Positions 33,510 through 45,080 of a stretch of DNA of 64,000 nucleotides are shown here, piece after piece. The translations under genes were made by a program, and so were the position numbers. Numbering within the stretch: position 1 is the stretch's first letter; each line of letters opens with the position of its first letter. This DNA is from Riptortus pedestris. Its lineage: Eukaryota; Arthropoda; Insecta; Hemiptera; Alydidae. The notes under the pieces are model-generated. The model was given only the letters and a program-made list of their open reading frames with translations, was not told the DNA's origin and made no database searches. The stretch lies in assembly GCA_019009955.1 (NCBI GenBank), contig CM032230.1, positions 6,262,501 through 6,326,500 on the forward strand, written 5' to 3'.

Positions 33510-34745
33510 TACTAGGTAAGGTTCTTGGCGAAACCACAGTTGTTGGGAAACATTACTGACTGAATAATGATGATATTATTATAGCAAGGCTTTCTGCATT
33601 ACAATTTAAACAATCATTGAGTTTAATCACATATTTTTCATAATGACATTACCAAGTAACGTCTAATAGTTATAAATAGCACACAGTAATTCCAATAACG
33701 TCAACATATCGGAGGAAATAAGATAATATATTGTAGAATTAAAGGGTTTGATTCCCCACAACTTCCGCTGTCACTTGTGCAAAATCAGCACGAGTTATAA
33801 TAATACATATAAAAATTAAATAATCGAAATGCTATTATAGTATACATTTTTATTAGCAATAAATAATAAACTTATTTCCTAGTAAAAATAAATAACAAAT
33901 GCGGTAGGGAGGGAGAATAATAACATAACAAGATCATTTTTAATAATATGCCTATATCTAATAAAATTAGTCACATGGAATAGTATTTAGTGCAAATCAT
34001 GTTTTTACTGCTTTATACGACAAAAGTGTGTACAAAAAAAGTTACATTAAATATCAAAATACACTTTTGCTGTATAACGCAGCAAAAACATGATATACAC
34101 TAAATACTATTCCATGTGATATTATATATTATAATAAATGTTACATTAAATATCAAAATAGGGGCTCAGGTTAGCCATGCGAGTTAAAGCGTTGATCTTT
34201 ATCTCACATGGTAAACCTAGAGTGGCTAGTTCGATTCTCGCCTGGGCAAAGGAAATTATCTAGTGACGGAATTCATTAAATAACATCCTAAAATCCCACA
34301 CTGGCTAGAAAAGGGTGGTAACCTGTAGATAACCCGTCCCAATTAACCTAAGTTGGAAAAAGTGGACGTTAATAAATAATATAATATATTAATATCAAAA
34401 TAAACAACTTCTGTAATGTAAACTTTTGACGAAAAATAAATAATGAATGGCAATATTTCATTTCATCCCTTAGAATGCCCACATCTACTAGCTCCCGGAA
34501 ATGTTATTTTCATGGAGGAGCTGATGCTAATTCACATAATTAGCTCTGTTTTTCGGTTCAGTCGTATGTGCAAAATAAAGTTGTTGATTCCGGCTATAGT
34601 TTTTAGCGTATATCTCGTTTATACTTTGTTATATAGCAAAAGTATTTATGATAAAAGTTACTCTTAATAATAAAGTTATGTGTGCATTTTACCGAAAAAC
34701 CAATTAGAAACGAAATATTGCTTCAGGCATTAAAAAAGTTAATAT
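33510..34745 (+). mobile_element. TACTAGCT-family repeat split by a SINE
   Basis: Starts TACTAGGTAAGGTTCTTGGC. After the SINE at 34161-34390 it continues with CAAAATAAACAACTTCTGTA, GGAGGAGCTGATGCTAATTC and GTATATCTCGTTTATACTTT. Order and spacing differ from the 7.8-kb copy, so rearrangement is likely. Confidence 0.45.
34161..34390 (+). mobile_element. tRNA-derived SINE, full length, with target duplication
   Basis: Head GGGGCTCAGGTTAGCC, B box GTTCGATTC, standard body, and tail AATAAATAATATAATATATT. The 12-bp duplication AATATCAAAATA lies at 34149-34160 and 34391-34402. Confidence 0.85.
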
Positions 34746-35134
34746 GGTCGTTAAGTTTTCTTGAATTTTCTAATGTTTCACGCAAAATTCTTATTTTGTT
34801 TGTTTCATAATTACCGGAGAATTCGGGATTCATTTTTATGTTTATAGATTATATTGGTATGATTAAGACACCAAATAAATTAATTATTTTTGTGTTTTTA
34901 GAAATCAGAATAGAAATACCGCAACTTTGACTGATAGGTACGAGTTATCAAAATCTTACAATCCTATCATTGACTACATGAAATTTTAAGGGGGTTAGAA
35001 ACTGTTTGTCTACTGTAAGATTTGAAAGCAATAAAGTTCATGGGGCAATGTCGGTGGACGAAGACAAGGAAAGTATTTTTCCAAATAGATGGAATATTTA
35101 CCTGCGATAGTTTCTAGAACCTGATATAGCAATA

Positions 35135-35137
<3 letters not shown>

Positions 35138-35190
<53 letters not shown>
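35138..35190. repeat. (TA)n microsatellite
   Basis: Followed by about 50 bases like the start of repeat R1 (TTGGCATTATGACCTTAGAC). Confidence 0.95.
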
Positions 35191-35192
<2 letters not shown>

Positions 35193-35785
35193 GGTTGGCA
35201 TTATGACCTTAGACATCTTTTACACCCCCAAGTGAAACTGGAGGGATTCGTGATGAGAGCTTGCTGATTGGCCTCAAGGGAAATATACTGAAGCCATGAT
35301 TTCATATGAAACAGGCTTGAAACCTCTGTAGCAATGGAGGTTCTGGGATCAATTTTCTTTCTTTGGGACACATTATCATTTCAAATTCAATGGCGTGACG
35401 CATAATTTATAATTCAACATGCAATTTACTCCTTCCTTGAGCTAGGGATAGCACCCAAAAAAATATGTCTACAAGAAAAGGGGGTGAACCTCAGAAAATT
35501 GAGATGTCTCCAGCTGAATGACAAGGGTTGCTGATGACCTGTTGCAGGTAGGGGTGGTCCGACATAATCAACCGGTTGTGATGTCTTAATACTACCAATT
35601 GCTCCCGTTTTTTTTAACCCTGAAGACACCTGTGCATGTCTGCCAACCTAGGAATGTTATTATCGTGGCGATGGAAATGGTAAACCGAAGTCAACTAATG
35701 CAACCGTATATAGTTAAACTTAAGAAGACCTAAATAGTCTTACTTTTATCTTGGTATAAAATGGCTGAGTCAATTAATACAAAAA
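35191..35785. other. No gene seen
   Basis: R1-like start, then unique sequence. Confidence 0.4.
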
Positions 35786-36374
35786 GTCCGTCACGCAGGG
35801 GCTGCGTTAACTAAGCAGATTTTTCACGTGCGTCGCGTTTTTGGATTTATCTCATGCAATCTCAAATAAAAAGTTCAATGACAACAATATTTAGTATTTA
35901 AGCTTCAAATAAAGTGCTTCATAACATAAAAGAATATTGTTAATATGAGATGTGTAGGAGTGGGGCTATACTGAAGACCGAAAACTTAAAAATGCGAATA
36001 TCTCAGTTAATAATCGAGATAGTGAAAAACTGTAACTAACAACATTTATAAAACATTAAATTTGCAATTATAATGGTTCTATACAAATTTTCGATTCAAC
36101 GGATAATAACGCAGATATTAAGACTTTTCGAAATTCTCCCCCTCTCCCTCTGGCCCGATTTCAGCTGTTAACGAACTTGATCTGCCTTTTTGTATAAAAC
36201 GATTATATATCAAGTTTGGTAACGATAAAACAAAAATTGCGATCGCACAGTTTTGAACATACCTCATTTCTGTCATCCCCTGGGTAGGATCGATGGACAT
36301 TTGAAGAAAACTTTCGAAAATCACGTCATGAGTACGACCTCAATAGCTGATTTCCCCTAAGGGAAATCTGCTAA
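35786..36374 (+). mobile_element. HINE copy, end to end
   Basis: H end TCCGTCACGCAGGGGCTGCG, AAGCAGATTTTTCACGTGCG, a shortened inner segment, core without a long TA tract, and P end TTTCCCCTAAGGGAAATC, TGCTAA. 589 bp. Confidence 0.85.
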
Positions 36375-36844
36375 AAATGTCCACTGCTTAAACGTAATGC
36401 ACGAAAATGAGGTACTTTAATCTATATAAACAAAACTCTAAGGTCAGTTTTGATTAAAAGTTGAGTTTATTTAAAAACGTTTGTGTTGTCTGTGTGAAGA
36501 AAGAACATTTGTCATTGTCTTAAGTTTTAAACCTTGTTAATTATGTCCTGCCTGTCCATGATCCTTAAGAAGTTACGTGCATTTGTGACGGTGGCCCTTA
36601 ATGTTGGAGTTGTTGTGAGTTATATTTGGTTTGTATTGAAGTAAGCTGTAGAATTGTCCATTCTCTGTCCCATTTATGTATTTAGTGTATTTGAGAGCGT
36701 TAAGAAGTGAGAATTCGGGGATTAGTGTTGTTGAATCTTGCTGCTTCCTTTGCTAATGTATAAAGCCGGATCGATAATGTTGAACTGTACCAGGGGGTAA
36801 AATAGAGCACGATGTGAGAAACAGAATTGATATCTATAATAAAT
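36375..36844. other. No gene seen
   Basis: Unique-looking sequence. Confidence 0.4.
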
Positions 36845-36856
36845 AAATAATAACTC

Positions 36857-38059
36857 CTGTTATGGGGACCTCGACTGGAAAATATCGATATTTCGGGTTT
36901 ATATCGATATTTCGATACGATATCGCTACTGTTTCGATATGAATGAACACCGGGAATTCCAAAATCCACACTGTAATAAATATACCGCCATTAGTTTTTT
37001 AGTATTCTCTGTGTTCAGTAGAGTCGTCCTACTTTCATAGTCTTATAAAATGTTACTGTGGTATTAACCAACAGAGAAAAGAGTGGAATTACTTTTTTAA
37101 AAGTAAGGGACTGTTGCATAATGAACGACAGTGTGACAAAGGTCATTGTATGAAGAATTATTTTCTGACGAAAAACCATTTTGGAAATGCAACTCTTGCA
37201 AAACCAAGGTAGGTTTACGTACTGGTACTTGGTTTGAGGAAGCAGAATGACATTGCTACTGCAATTCGCTTTATATACCTTTGCTGTGAAGAGCTTCACG
37301 GTTGATTTTTGTGAAAGGCAATTGGGAATGAATAAAAATACAACAGTAGATTGGAATTTTTCATGAGGGAAGTAACCGTCAATGCTCTCAAGAAGAAAAA
37401 TGTTGGCAAAATTGGTGGAAATGGTTTTGTGGTTGAAATAGACGAGAGTTTATTTAAGTTCGGAAAGCGGTACGCTAAAGTGTTACCTGAACAGTGGGTT
37501 TTTGGTGGACTTTGCCGTGAGACCAATGGACGATTCCTAGTGAAAATTCCAGATAGTTACTCCAGATAACATTGAATGCCATCGAAAACATATTGAGGTT
37601 CATCAATTATGTATGTCGGACTGTTGGAAAGCGGAAAAACCAAGATCTTGAAAAGGCAGGATTCTCACATTTTACTGTTAACCACAGTTACCATTTTTTC
37701 ATCCAATTACTGGAGCTAACACACAACAGGTGGAACGTATGTGGGGATCAGCAAAATGGAGAATAAAAGGCACCAACATGACACCATTTAGGCTCTTATC
37801 TCTCAGAATATACATACGTCAAACACGAAAATTTAAATCGGTTTTGATTGTATTTTGTGTGATATAGCTTCCTTTATGCCGTTATGTTAGATAGATATAA
37901 CACATTTATTGTTTTATAATAATTTTTCATTAAAAGCTTTAATCGTTAATAATTGTTTTTTTTCTAAACCTAACAAAATTAACGTATCGAGAATATCAAT
38001 ATATGGAGAAACATTTTATATCAAAAATATCGATATTTTTAATTTCAGGAAAGTACCAT
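36857..38059 (+). mobile_element. Merlin/ISXO2-type DNA transposon, degenerate
   Basis: Both ends carry AT-rich inverted sequence around AAATATCGATATTT (36880-36893 and 38025-38038). A 12-bp direct repeat AAATAATAACTC flanks the unit (36845-36856 and 38060-38071). This is slightly longer than the 8-9 bp usual for Merlin because part of it may be chance. The interior encodes a broken ISXO2-like transposase on the + strand. Confidence 0.65.
37050..37790 (+). pseudogene. Broken ISXO2-like (Merlin) transposase
   Basis: Pieces in changing frames follow family order. An N-terminal zinc-binding part has KGLLHNERQCDKGHCMKN, then PFWKCNSCKTKVGLRTGTWF. A catalytic part has GNGFVVEIDESLFKFGKR and EQWVFGGLCRET (the D of EIDES is the expected first acidic residue). 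A C-terminal part has HFTVNHSYHFF and GANTQQVERMWGSAKW (the HTQxVE..W-like motif typical of the family). At least three frameshifts or stops separate them, so no functional protein is possible. Confidence 0.75.
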
Positions 38060-38381
38060 AAATAATAACTCTATAATTACCTCGAATAGAAAATTAATTA
38101 ATATTCTATAGTTTCTTTGATGAAATAAGAAATAAGAGGCAATCAAAACTGTGTTGTCACCACACTAAATTACGTGTGAGGCAAGACAGGATAGAAGGAA
38201 ACTCAAAAGGTAATTCAGTGGTTACCCCAGTGTTGCCAGTAAACAAAAATAATAGATTTAATTATTTAATAAAACTGCTGGCAACATTGATCAGCCGGGC
38301 GTAGCCTTTATATATTCAGTGCAAGTTATGTTGGGCTGCTATATATGTTATACAAACAACTTACTTTTTAACCCCTTCAGA

Positions 38382-39430
38382 CCCACTGGTCCAATATATG
38401 GACATGCCTATTTCAAATGCTATATCTCCATGGAGTGATATTCTTTGGCAGAAAAATCGATTTTAATAATGATTTTAGGTATTAACCTTTCAATTGTGAA
38501 GCCTTTTTAGTTTTCTTACTTAAATTTCTAGCGCTTTGAACATCCATTTTGATATTCTGTTTCATATTAAAACCATGACTAATACGTCTCATAGATTTAA
38601 TTTTGCATGTATAGAAGTGAAACAATTAATTTTAAGTAGCCAAGCCTTTAGAAGTTATGTTTGTGACAGAAAAAAAATTTGTTTTCCTGGTTACTGTATT
38701 TTCAAATAAATATGGATGTCCAACATATTGGACATCGGGTCTTATTTCTAATACCTCTATTCTATAGAGGAATTTAATTATTGACTTTTTATGATTATTA
38801 TTTTGATAAACAATATGTTAAAATCTTTTAGATTTTAAAATGCAAATTGATGAAAGTTTTACCTCAGAAATAGAAAGAAAAAAAAAAGAGGAAGAACTAG
38901 TCTAAAAGAATCCAGTAGTGAAGAACCCCTTGCAAAGAAAGCAGATCCTTATCGTGAGACCAAATTCCGATGTTAGGAATGATGGATTTGAACATTTTCC
39001 AGATATTGATGATAAAAAAGATGCAAGTAGATGCAAAATGAAAGGTTGCGAAAAAAAAAAACCTAAATTTTATTGTGTTAAATGCAAATGCCACTTATGC
39101 ATTACAAAAGAAAGGAATTGTTTTATAAGTATTATTTCACAGTTAAATTTTGTTCAATATTTATTATTGGTAACTTTGTATGATGTAAATTTGTTTATTA
39201 TCAATTCAAAAAATATTACTAATGTGTATTTTATTTATTTATCCAAATCCTTATCAGTAGAATAATTTGTAAAAAATATGCCTATTGAGACCCGATGTCC
39301 AATATATTGGACACAATTTAAAATTGCCAATAAAATTACAATTAGGAAATATTTTTCCCATGTTTTTGTAAATATATAGAACATGAAAAAAATTTTTTTA
39401 GTCAAAATATTTGAGTTGGGTCTGAAGGGG
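38382..39430 (+). mobile_element. piggyBac-type element, non-autonomous, flanked by TTAA
   Basis: The ends CCCCTTCAGACCCA and its exact complement TGGGTCTGAAGGGG are flanked by TTAA at 38378-38381 and 39431-39434, the piggyBac target rule. It is 1049 bp. The interior keeps only the C-terminal part of the transposase. A near-palindrome of the form TGTCCAATATATTGGACA occurs three times: at about 38389, 38728 and 39297. Confidence 0.85.
38918..39265 (+). pseudogene. C-terminal zinc-ribbon remnant of a piggyBac transposase
   Basis: The frame contains SRCKMKGCEKKKPKFYCVKC followed by KCHLCITKERNCF. This is the C-terminal cysteine-rich domain of piggyBac transposases (CxxxxC...CxxC...LC....NCF), which in known family members binds the element's ends. 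The DDD catalytic core is absent. The first Met is arbitrary, and sequence past residue ~75 is tail read-through. Confidence 0.7.
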
Positions 39431-39434
39431 TTAA

Positions 39435-40023
39435 ACTACTTATCCTTTACAGTTGTTACACTTTAACTTTTTCATAAAAAAAATATTAATCGAGTTTCTA
39501 GTACTTTCTTGTTGTATTTGGCCTATGAATGAAGCTAGTGGGGAGAAATAAAGGTTGTTAAAAAATAAAATGCGCGATCAATTTTATTGTTGGGAACGTC
39601 AGGCTGGATGGGCTAATATAAAAGGCAATTTATAGCGCGCGACAAGGATGTGATTAATCAAAGAACAAAAAAAAAATTTGAGAGAGCGAATAAAAGGGAA
39701 GGGAATGAGGGATTTGCTGTTGTAACAACTCCATCAGGAACTGTCCGACATCAGTCATTGGCTTTATCAAACAAGTAATAACAGTGAAAGGGTAGCGGCT
39801 ATCCGAGTAGCAGTGATGCGAGCCGTGACTACAGCGGCCGCCAATCACTCTTGCACACTCAATCACAGATAGGAATCTCTCCCGGCTAAATCAGGTGTCA
39901 CTCACACGCCTTCAATGCCCGCCTCTTCATGAGCAGAACTCTATCCCTATGCCTCAAGGGACCCCCACGAATACTAACATATGCACTGTTCTGTTCGAAG
40001 CAGAAATGACCAGGATTTAAAAA
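39435..40023. other. No gene seen
   Basis: Unique-looking sequence, less AT-rich at 39750-39980. Small open frames show no domain. Confidence 0.4.
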
Positions 40024-40266
40024 AAAATCCGTCACGCAGGGGTTGTGTAAACTAAGCAGATTACCCACACTGGCAGGTAACAAACCAGGTGATCTCATTT
40101 CACCATATATTCTCTACTTCAAAGCCAAAATCCCAGGGATAGAGTGGAGGCACTGAATGCAGAAAATAAGAAAATACAAAAACTTGCTGGATATTTGAGC
40201 AACGAAAGAATGTATTGAGCAAGAACTGTAGAGCATAAATATTTTAACAAGATTGGCTCTATAATA
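40024..40266 (+). mobile_element. HINE H-end half, host of a nested HINE
   Basis: H end TCCGTCACGCAGGGGTTGTG, AAGCAGATTACCC, then the variant C inner segment (GTGATCTCATTTCACCATAT). It is interrupted at 40267 by a complete opposite-strand copy. Likely continuation lies at 40861-41025 (AACGGATAAATATCGAG-like core). Confidence 0.65.
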
Positions 40267-40391
40267 TTAGCAGATTTCCCTCAAGGGAAATCAGCTATTG
40301 AGGTAGTACTCATGACGCGATTTTCGAAAATTTTCTTCAAATGTCCATCGATCCTACCCAGGAGATGACGAAAATGAGGTCCGTTCAAAAT

Positions 40392-40434
<43 letters not shown>

Positions 40435-40860
40435 TTGTCTGTTAACGCTCCAGCGGTCGCAATTTTGTTTGATCGTTACGGAACTCGATATTTAAACGTT
40501 TTATGCAAAAAGATAGATCAAATTCGTTAATGGCAAAAATCGAACCAGTGGGAGGGAGGATTTTCGAAAATTCAAAATATCTCCGTTGCCATACGTCGGA
40601 TCAAAAAAAAATGTATAGAACCAATCTTATTCTAAATTAAATTTACTATAAATATTGCCTTTACATTTATTCTCTATCTTGAATATTAACCGAGATAGTT
40701 GCATTTTTATTAATTTTGGGCCGATAACGGATGACAGTTTCCCGCCAAAAGCAAGTTCGGCTCTTTGCCGTAACTGTTCGGCTCTCGTATGGAGATTTCT
40801 CTATTGTATAATTTCACGTGGGAAATCTTCTTAGTTTACGCAGCCCCTGCGTGACGGACT
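40267..40860 (-). mobile_element. HINE copy, variant A, complete (594 bp)
   Basis: P end TTAGCAGATTTCCCTCAAGG, GAGATGACGAAAATGAGGTC, a TA tract at 40395-40430, core, variant A inner segment, then GGGAAATCTTCTTAG and the H end CAGCCCCTGCGTGACGGAC followed by a T run. It gives a compact reference for the family. Confidence 0.9.
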
Positions 40861-41025
40861 TTTTTTTTTAGTTTTTATTTGAATAAAAGAAACACATTCT
40901 TGGTTTAATTTTAGTTATTAACAAATACGAACTTGAGAGTTGAATAAAACGGATAAATATCGAGTATTGTATAGTTCAAATAAGCAATTTTCAAAATCGT
41001 AAAATCTTAATTGACGCTACTTATT

Positions 41026-42099
41026 TGCGTGTCACTGCCAGAGAGCTTCACGGCCCAAGCCACTCGGTATCCAAATACCCGCCACAGAATTCCCCGCCAG
41101 CCTTGATCTGGTGGTTCTCGGAAAGCTTGAAAAGATCAACTGAAAACATCATTAAAGGACTTATTACAATTTTAGTAATCTCATCCTTGATCATAGTTCC
41201 TTAGCCCCCAACATCGGCCATGCATTGTAGAAGAATGTGTAGCGAGAAAAGATTCTTTTTTTCCGTAGATATCCTGGAATGACAGATTGTGGGGACTTAT
41301 GCGATTTGGTGGAGCGAGGCGTTAACCCGTGTATAGTATGCCTGGCATAAATAAGAGCAGGATTAAGACTTAAGCCGAGCTGTCTGACACAGCGTAGCAT
41401 GCAGCCCTAAGCGTGAGCCATATTAATTTTCCGCTTTGGATTGAGTCATTAGAGATGGCGTGAATGGGGTGGCGGTCATGTCATGTAAATAGCTGATTTT
41501 TCATCTGGACTGCTTCTACGTCACACTCTACGTCCTGACGTGACGTCTAAGTGATTCCTGCCCAATTATCCTTATCGACCCACACCTATAATGCTACACT
41601 CCACAACTCACTTAACTGATTTTAATTTGATTTTTTTTATTTGGTTTGTCAGCCAAAGGACACCGGGAGTGGCCGGTGCATGACTACTTCTCAAGGGACA
41701 ACATGGAATTTAGCCATTGAGTGTGTTTGCTGACACGGGGCACTTAATGGTGGAAAGACAGAGATTACGTCCACCTAACGATTCAATTTTGTGTCGCCAA
41801 CAGGAAATGATTTTTTCCTGTTTTCTTTCTCTTACTTATTAAATGGCTCTGTATTCCAGACAGAACTATGAGCTCTCCTACCTTCTTTGAATAATATTTT
41901 GAGTTTTCAGCAACCCTGCAATTTGGGATCCCTTTTCTCCTCAAGTCCTACAGTACGCCGGACCACAGTTGTCTGCGCCTGCTTTCCGCCCTGCTTCTTT
42001 CTGGGCTACTCCAAACTCCAATGATTCCACCAAATTTCCTTTATCCTGCTTTCTTCTGGTTCTCAAAATTTGTCTTAAGGAGTCGTTCTCAACGACTTG
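41026..42099. other. No gene seen; unique, less AT-rich
   Basis: Contains a cluster of TGACGT/ACGTCA words at 41515-41548. No exon recognised. Confidence 0.4.
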
Positions 42100-42425
42100 G
42101 GCAGATTTCCCTTAATGGAAATGAGCTATTGAGGTTGTACTCGTTACCTTGTGAGAAATTGTTTGTATATATTTCATGGGAATGAGCATTGCCATGACAT
42201 GATATGCGAAATAAGTGTATTCATTTACTTAAAGCAACTGTACCAATAAACGTTCGTGTCTAGGCTTACTTTTGAAGTCCTGTTTAGATGGGCATTCTCT
42301 GTACGGCAGAAGTAGAAATAGAGTGTTGGATGACCTCATCTGTGAGGTAAAGCTGTTGGTGGGAATCACCTGAGTGTCATTCCAGGAGAACGGAAATCTG
42401 CATAATTTGCGCAGCCCCTCCCGTA
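42100..42425 (-). mobile_element. HINE, mostly deleted
   Basis: P end GCAGATTTCCCTTAATGGAA with ATTGAGGTTGTACTCG, unrelated or heavily diverged middle, then GGAAATCTGCATAATTTGCG and CAGCCCCTCCCG. Confidence 0.6.
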
Positions 42426-42475
42426 CCAGCCTTCCTTGAGTTAAGCACATCCTAGAGCTTTCTTTAGGTTTTTTT

Positions 42476-43211
42476 TTAGCAGATTTCCCATCAGTGGAAT
42501 CAGCTATTGAAGTTGTATTCACGACGCGATTTCCGAATAATTTCTTCGAATGTCTATCGATCCTGCCTAGTAAATGACGAAAATGAGATTTGTTACCTCT
42601 ACAGCTTCCGTAATTTTCGTTTGATCGTTCGCAAAACTAGATATTTACAAGTTTCATGTAAATCTAAATGTCAAATTTACGGCTGAAATCGGGCCTGTGG
42701 CAGGGGAGTGGGGTTAGAAACGTGAATTACGAAAATTCGAAATATCTCAGTTATTATATATACTTCGGACAGAAAACTTTGTTATTTTTTTAATATTTTA
42801 GTTCTCAGCCCTCTGTAAACCCCCACTGATAATTATATTAACAATAAGCTGTTATATTATGAAAAACTTTATTCTTAGCTTAAAAACAAATTTTGTTAGT
42901 GTGGAACTCACTATCATTTATTCTTGAAAACCAAAATTTCTATTCTATAAGTCCCCTTTAGTTACCCGGCCCTCGCGGAAAAACAATAGGCTCAGAGGGG
43001 AACAACAGCAATATTCAGTCTGCAATGATTTCCCGAACATCGCCACCCGGCTAGAATAAATATATATTTGATACATGCCTCAGCAAACCCTTCTTTCTAC
43101 TGAACGGATTTTTAGTTAAAAATTGAAAATAAACAGTGAGAAGACATCAGTGGTGTGTCATACTAGGAGGTGGGAAGTCTGCTTAGTTTACTCAGCTCCT
43201 GCGTGACGGAC
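42476..43211 (-). mobile_element. HINE copy, end to end, no TA tract
   Basis: P end TTAGCAGATTTCCCATCAGT, core with TCGTTCGCAAAACTAG, long-variant inner block with ATTATATTAACAATAAGCTG, and H end CAGCTCCTGCGTGACGGAC. Confidence 0.8.
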
Positions 43212-44144
43212 TTTTTTATCATTTAGTTGTTCATTCTAATCAATGCCATATAGCTAATGAAAAGAGAGGTTATACTAGGAGGTTATGGGTCGAAAGTGAT
43301 CTCTGTTTTTTGTGTATTTCCATAATGGTTATGAGCGGGGTCACGCTGAGCCCCGCCATCAGGAGTATGTAGATGTGGAGCTGATAAATAGCAAATCTAT
43401 TTGTTGGATTGTCATGATTTGAGGTTGAGTGGATGGCCGATAGATGGGGCTGGTTGTATCACCGCATTCTCTGATGATGATGAGCCGTCCATTAGCTTAT
43501 CTCCTCGTCCATTACCTCCTTGTCCGCTTTGTTTCCGGCTCATGCCGCCTGCTTTTTGTAGCGCTCGAGTCGCGTGATGCTTCGACTCCACTCGGCTTCT
43601 TTCGTGGCAGTTCGACAAACAGATTTGTCTCTAATGACGGGCCTTTTGAGGTTAGTGCTTGGACCATTTTGCTGTAGGCGAGGTAAGTAACCCCCCAAAG
43701 GAAATGTAGCCTGCTATCAGATTAATCCTACCAATGCAGTAAGTACCTACCTCTTGTTATTCGTTTTATGGCCGCCTTAGAAAAATATACTTCCAGGCGC
43801 CTTCTGTTTTTCTTTCCTGTATGTAGATATCATTTCAAGAGCGTTTACCTGATTGGCCCAGACGCTATTCCATAAAATAGTTCCCATAGGATCTCCTAAT
43901 GAGAAATCTTCCAAGACATGTCTTCAGTCATCTTATTACAAAGGTCGAACTCAAAACCTCCAAGGCTTGTAAAACACATCCATAACAGTGCCGATTAAAC
44001 TCAATACTCACTAATATTGACATGAATGTAATATACTGATTTGTTTTGTAGAATGAAATTGACTACATACGTCATACATGACTTGCGGCTAGAGCTGCGA
44101 ACCCTGTCAAGCATGAATTCCAACTCGAAGGCTGAGTGAGTTTT
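43212..44144. other. No gene seen
   Basis: Unique-looking, less AT-rich at 43430-43680. Overlapping open frames on both strands there have no recognised domain. Confidence 0.4.
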
Positions 44145-44191
44145 AGCAGATTTCCTAGCAATTGAGGTTGTACTCCTGACGCGATTTTCGA
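44145..44191 (-). mobile_element. HINE P-end fragment
   Basis: TTAGCAGATTTCCTAGCAAT then GAGGTTGTACTCCTGACGCG; it joins directly to repeat R1. Confidence 0.65.
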
Positions 44192-44435
44192 GATCTATAA
44201 GATCTTTAGCCGCCTCCGAGCGATACTCAATGGATTCGATGGAGTTTTTACGTAGTGAGTGATCAACTCGACGTACAACTCCCGTTAACCAAGGAGGACC
44301 TGAAATGAGTTCTCTATAGTAATCTGGCGGACACCACTGTAGACCCTGTGGCCAGTTCACGCTGTCAGCCTGCATCCACAGGGAATCTAAGGTCATAATC
44401 CTTAGTCACCCCAAGGGGCTGTCAGACGTATTTAC
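44192..44435 (+). repeat. Dispersed repeat R1, second copy
   Basis: See the copy at 6238-6480; the same block order with small indels. Strand is relative to that copy. Confidence 0.6.
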
Positions 44436-44538
44436 TGTTTAGACACCCTCTGCTCCATTTGCATTGCAACACTAACACACTCTTATAGCGAACTCATGAA
44501 CTAATGTTCTTCCTTGACAGGGATCGAACCTGCACCTA

Positions 44539-45080
44539 TTAGCAGATTATCCTAATGGGAAATCAGCTATTGAGGTTGTACTCATGACGCGATTTTCGAT
44601 TATTTTTAAAATGTCCATCGATCTTACCTAGGGCATGGATGGCGTAGGAATTTTAGTTTAATCGTTACCAAACTCGATGTTCAATCGTTTTATGTAAAAA
44701 GAAAGATCAAGTTCGTTAGTGGCTGAAATTCGATCAGTGGGAGGAGGGATTTGGAGGGGAAGAATTTAGAAAATTCTTAATATCTCCGTTATTAGGCGTC
44801 GGAACGAAAAATTGTATAGAACTAATCTTAATTAATTAATGTTCTATGAATCCGTTTGTTTTTTACGTATTTTCACTACCTTGATTATTAACAGAGATAT
44901 TGGAATTTTATAGTTTTACGCTTTCAGTAAACCCCCATTCCTGCTAGTGTCATATTAATAATAAGCTGTTATATTGTGAAGCACTTTATTTGAAGCATAA
45001 ATTCCAAATGTTGTTCTCATTGAACCTTTACCTTTTGAGATAAATGCAAATACGTGGCACGCCAGGGAAATCCTTATCTT
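44539..45080 (-). mobile_element. HINE copy, H end decayed
   Basis: TTAGCAGATTATCCTAATGG, GATTTTCGATT, CATCGATCTTACCTAGGGCA, core, and long-variant inner block (ATTAATAATAAGCTGTTATA, AGCACTTTATTTGAAGCATA). There is no clear H-end tip. Confidence 0.7.

Noticed and set aside
38228..38288. Inverted repeat TGTTGCCAG...CTGGCAACA around an AT-rich loop
   Set aside because: Only about 9-10 bp arms, one occurrence, no duplication; too little to call a MITE or hairpin RNA.
43412..43677. Overlapping frames on both strands in less AT-rich DNA
   Set aside because: Opposite-strand overlap and low-complexity composition; no domain. An exon of an unseen gene cannot be excluded but is not supported.
44505..44542. 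tRNA 3'-half-like sequence on the minus strand (GGTTCGATCCCTG)
   Set aside because: Only the T-arm-like part is present, with no acceptor or anticodon arms; more likely a SINE relic or chance.
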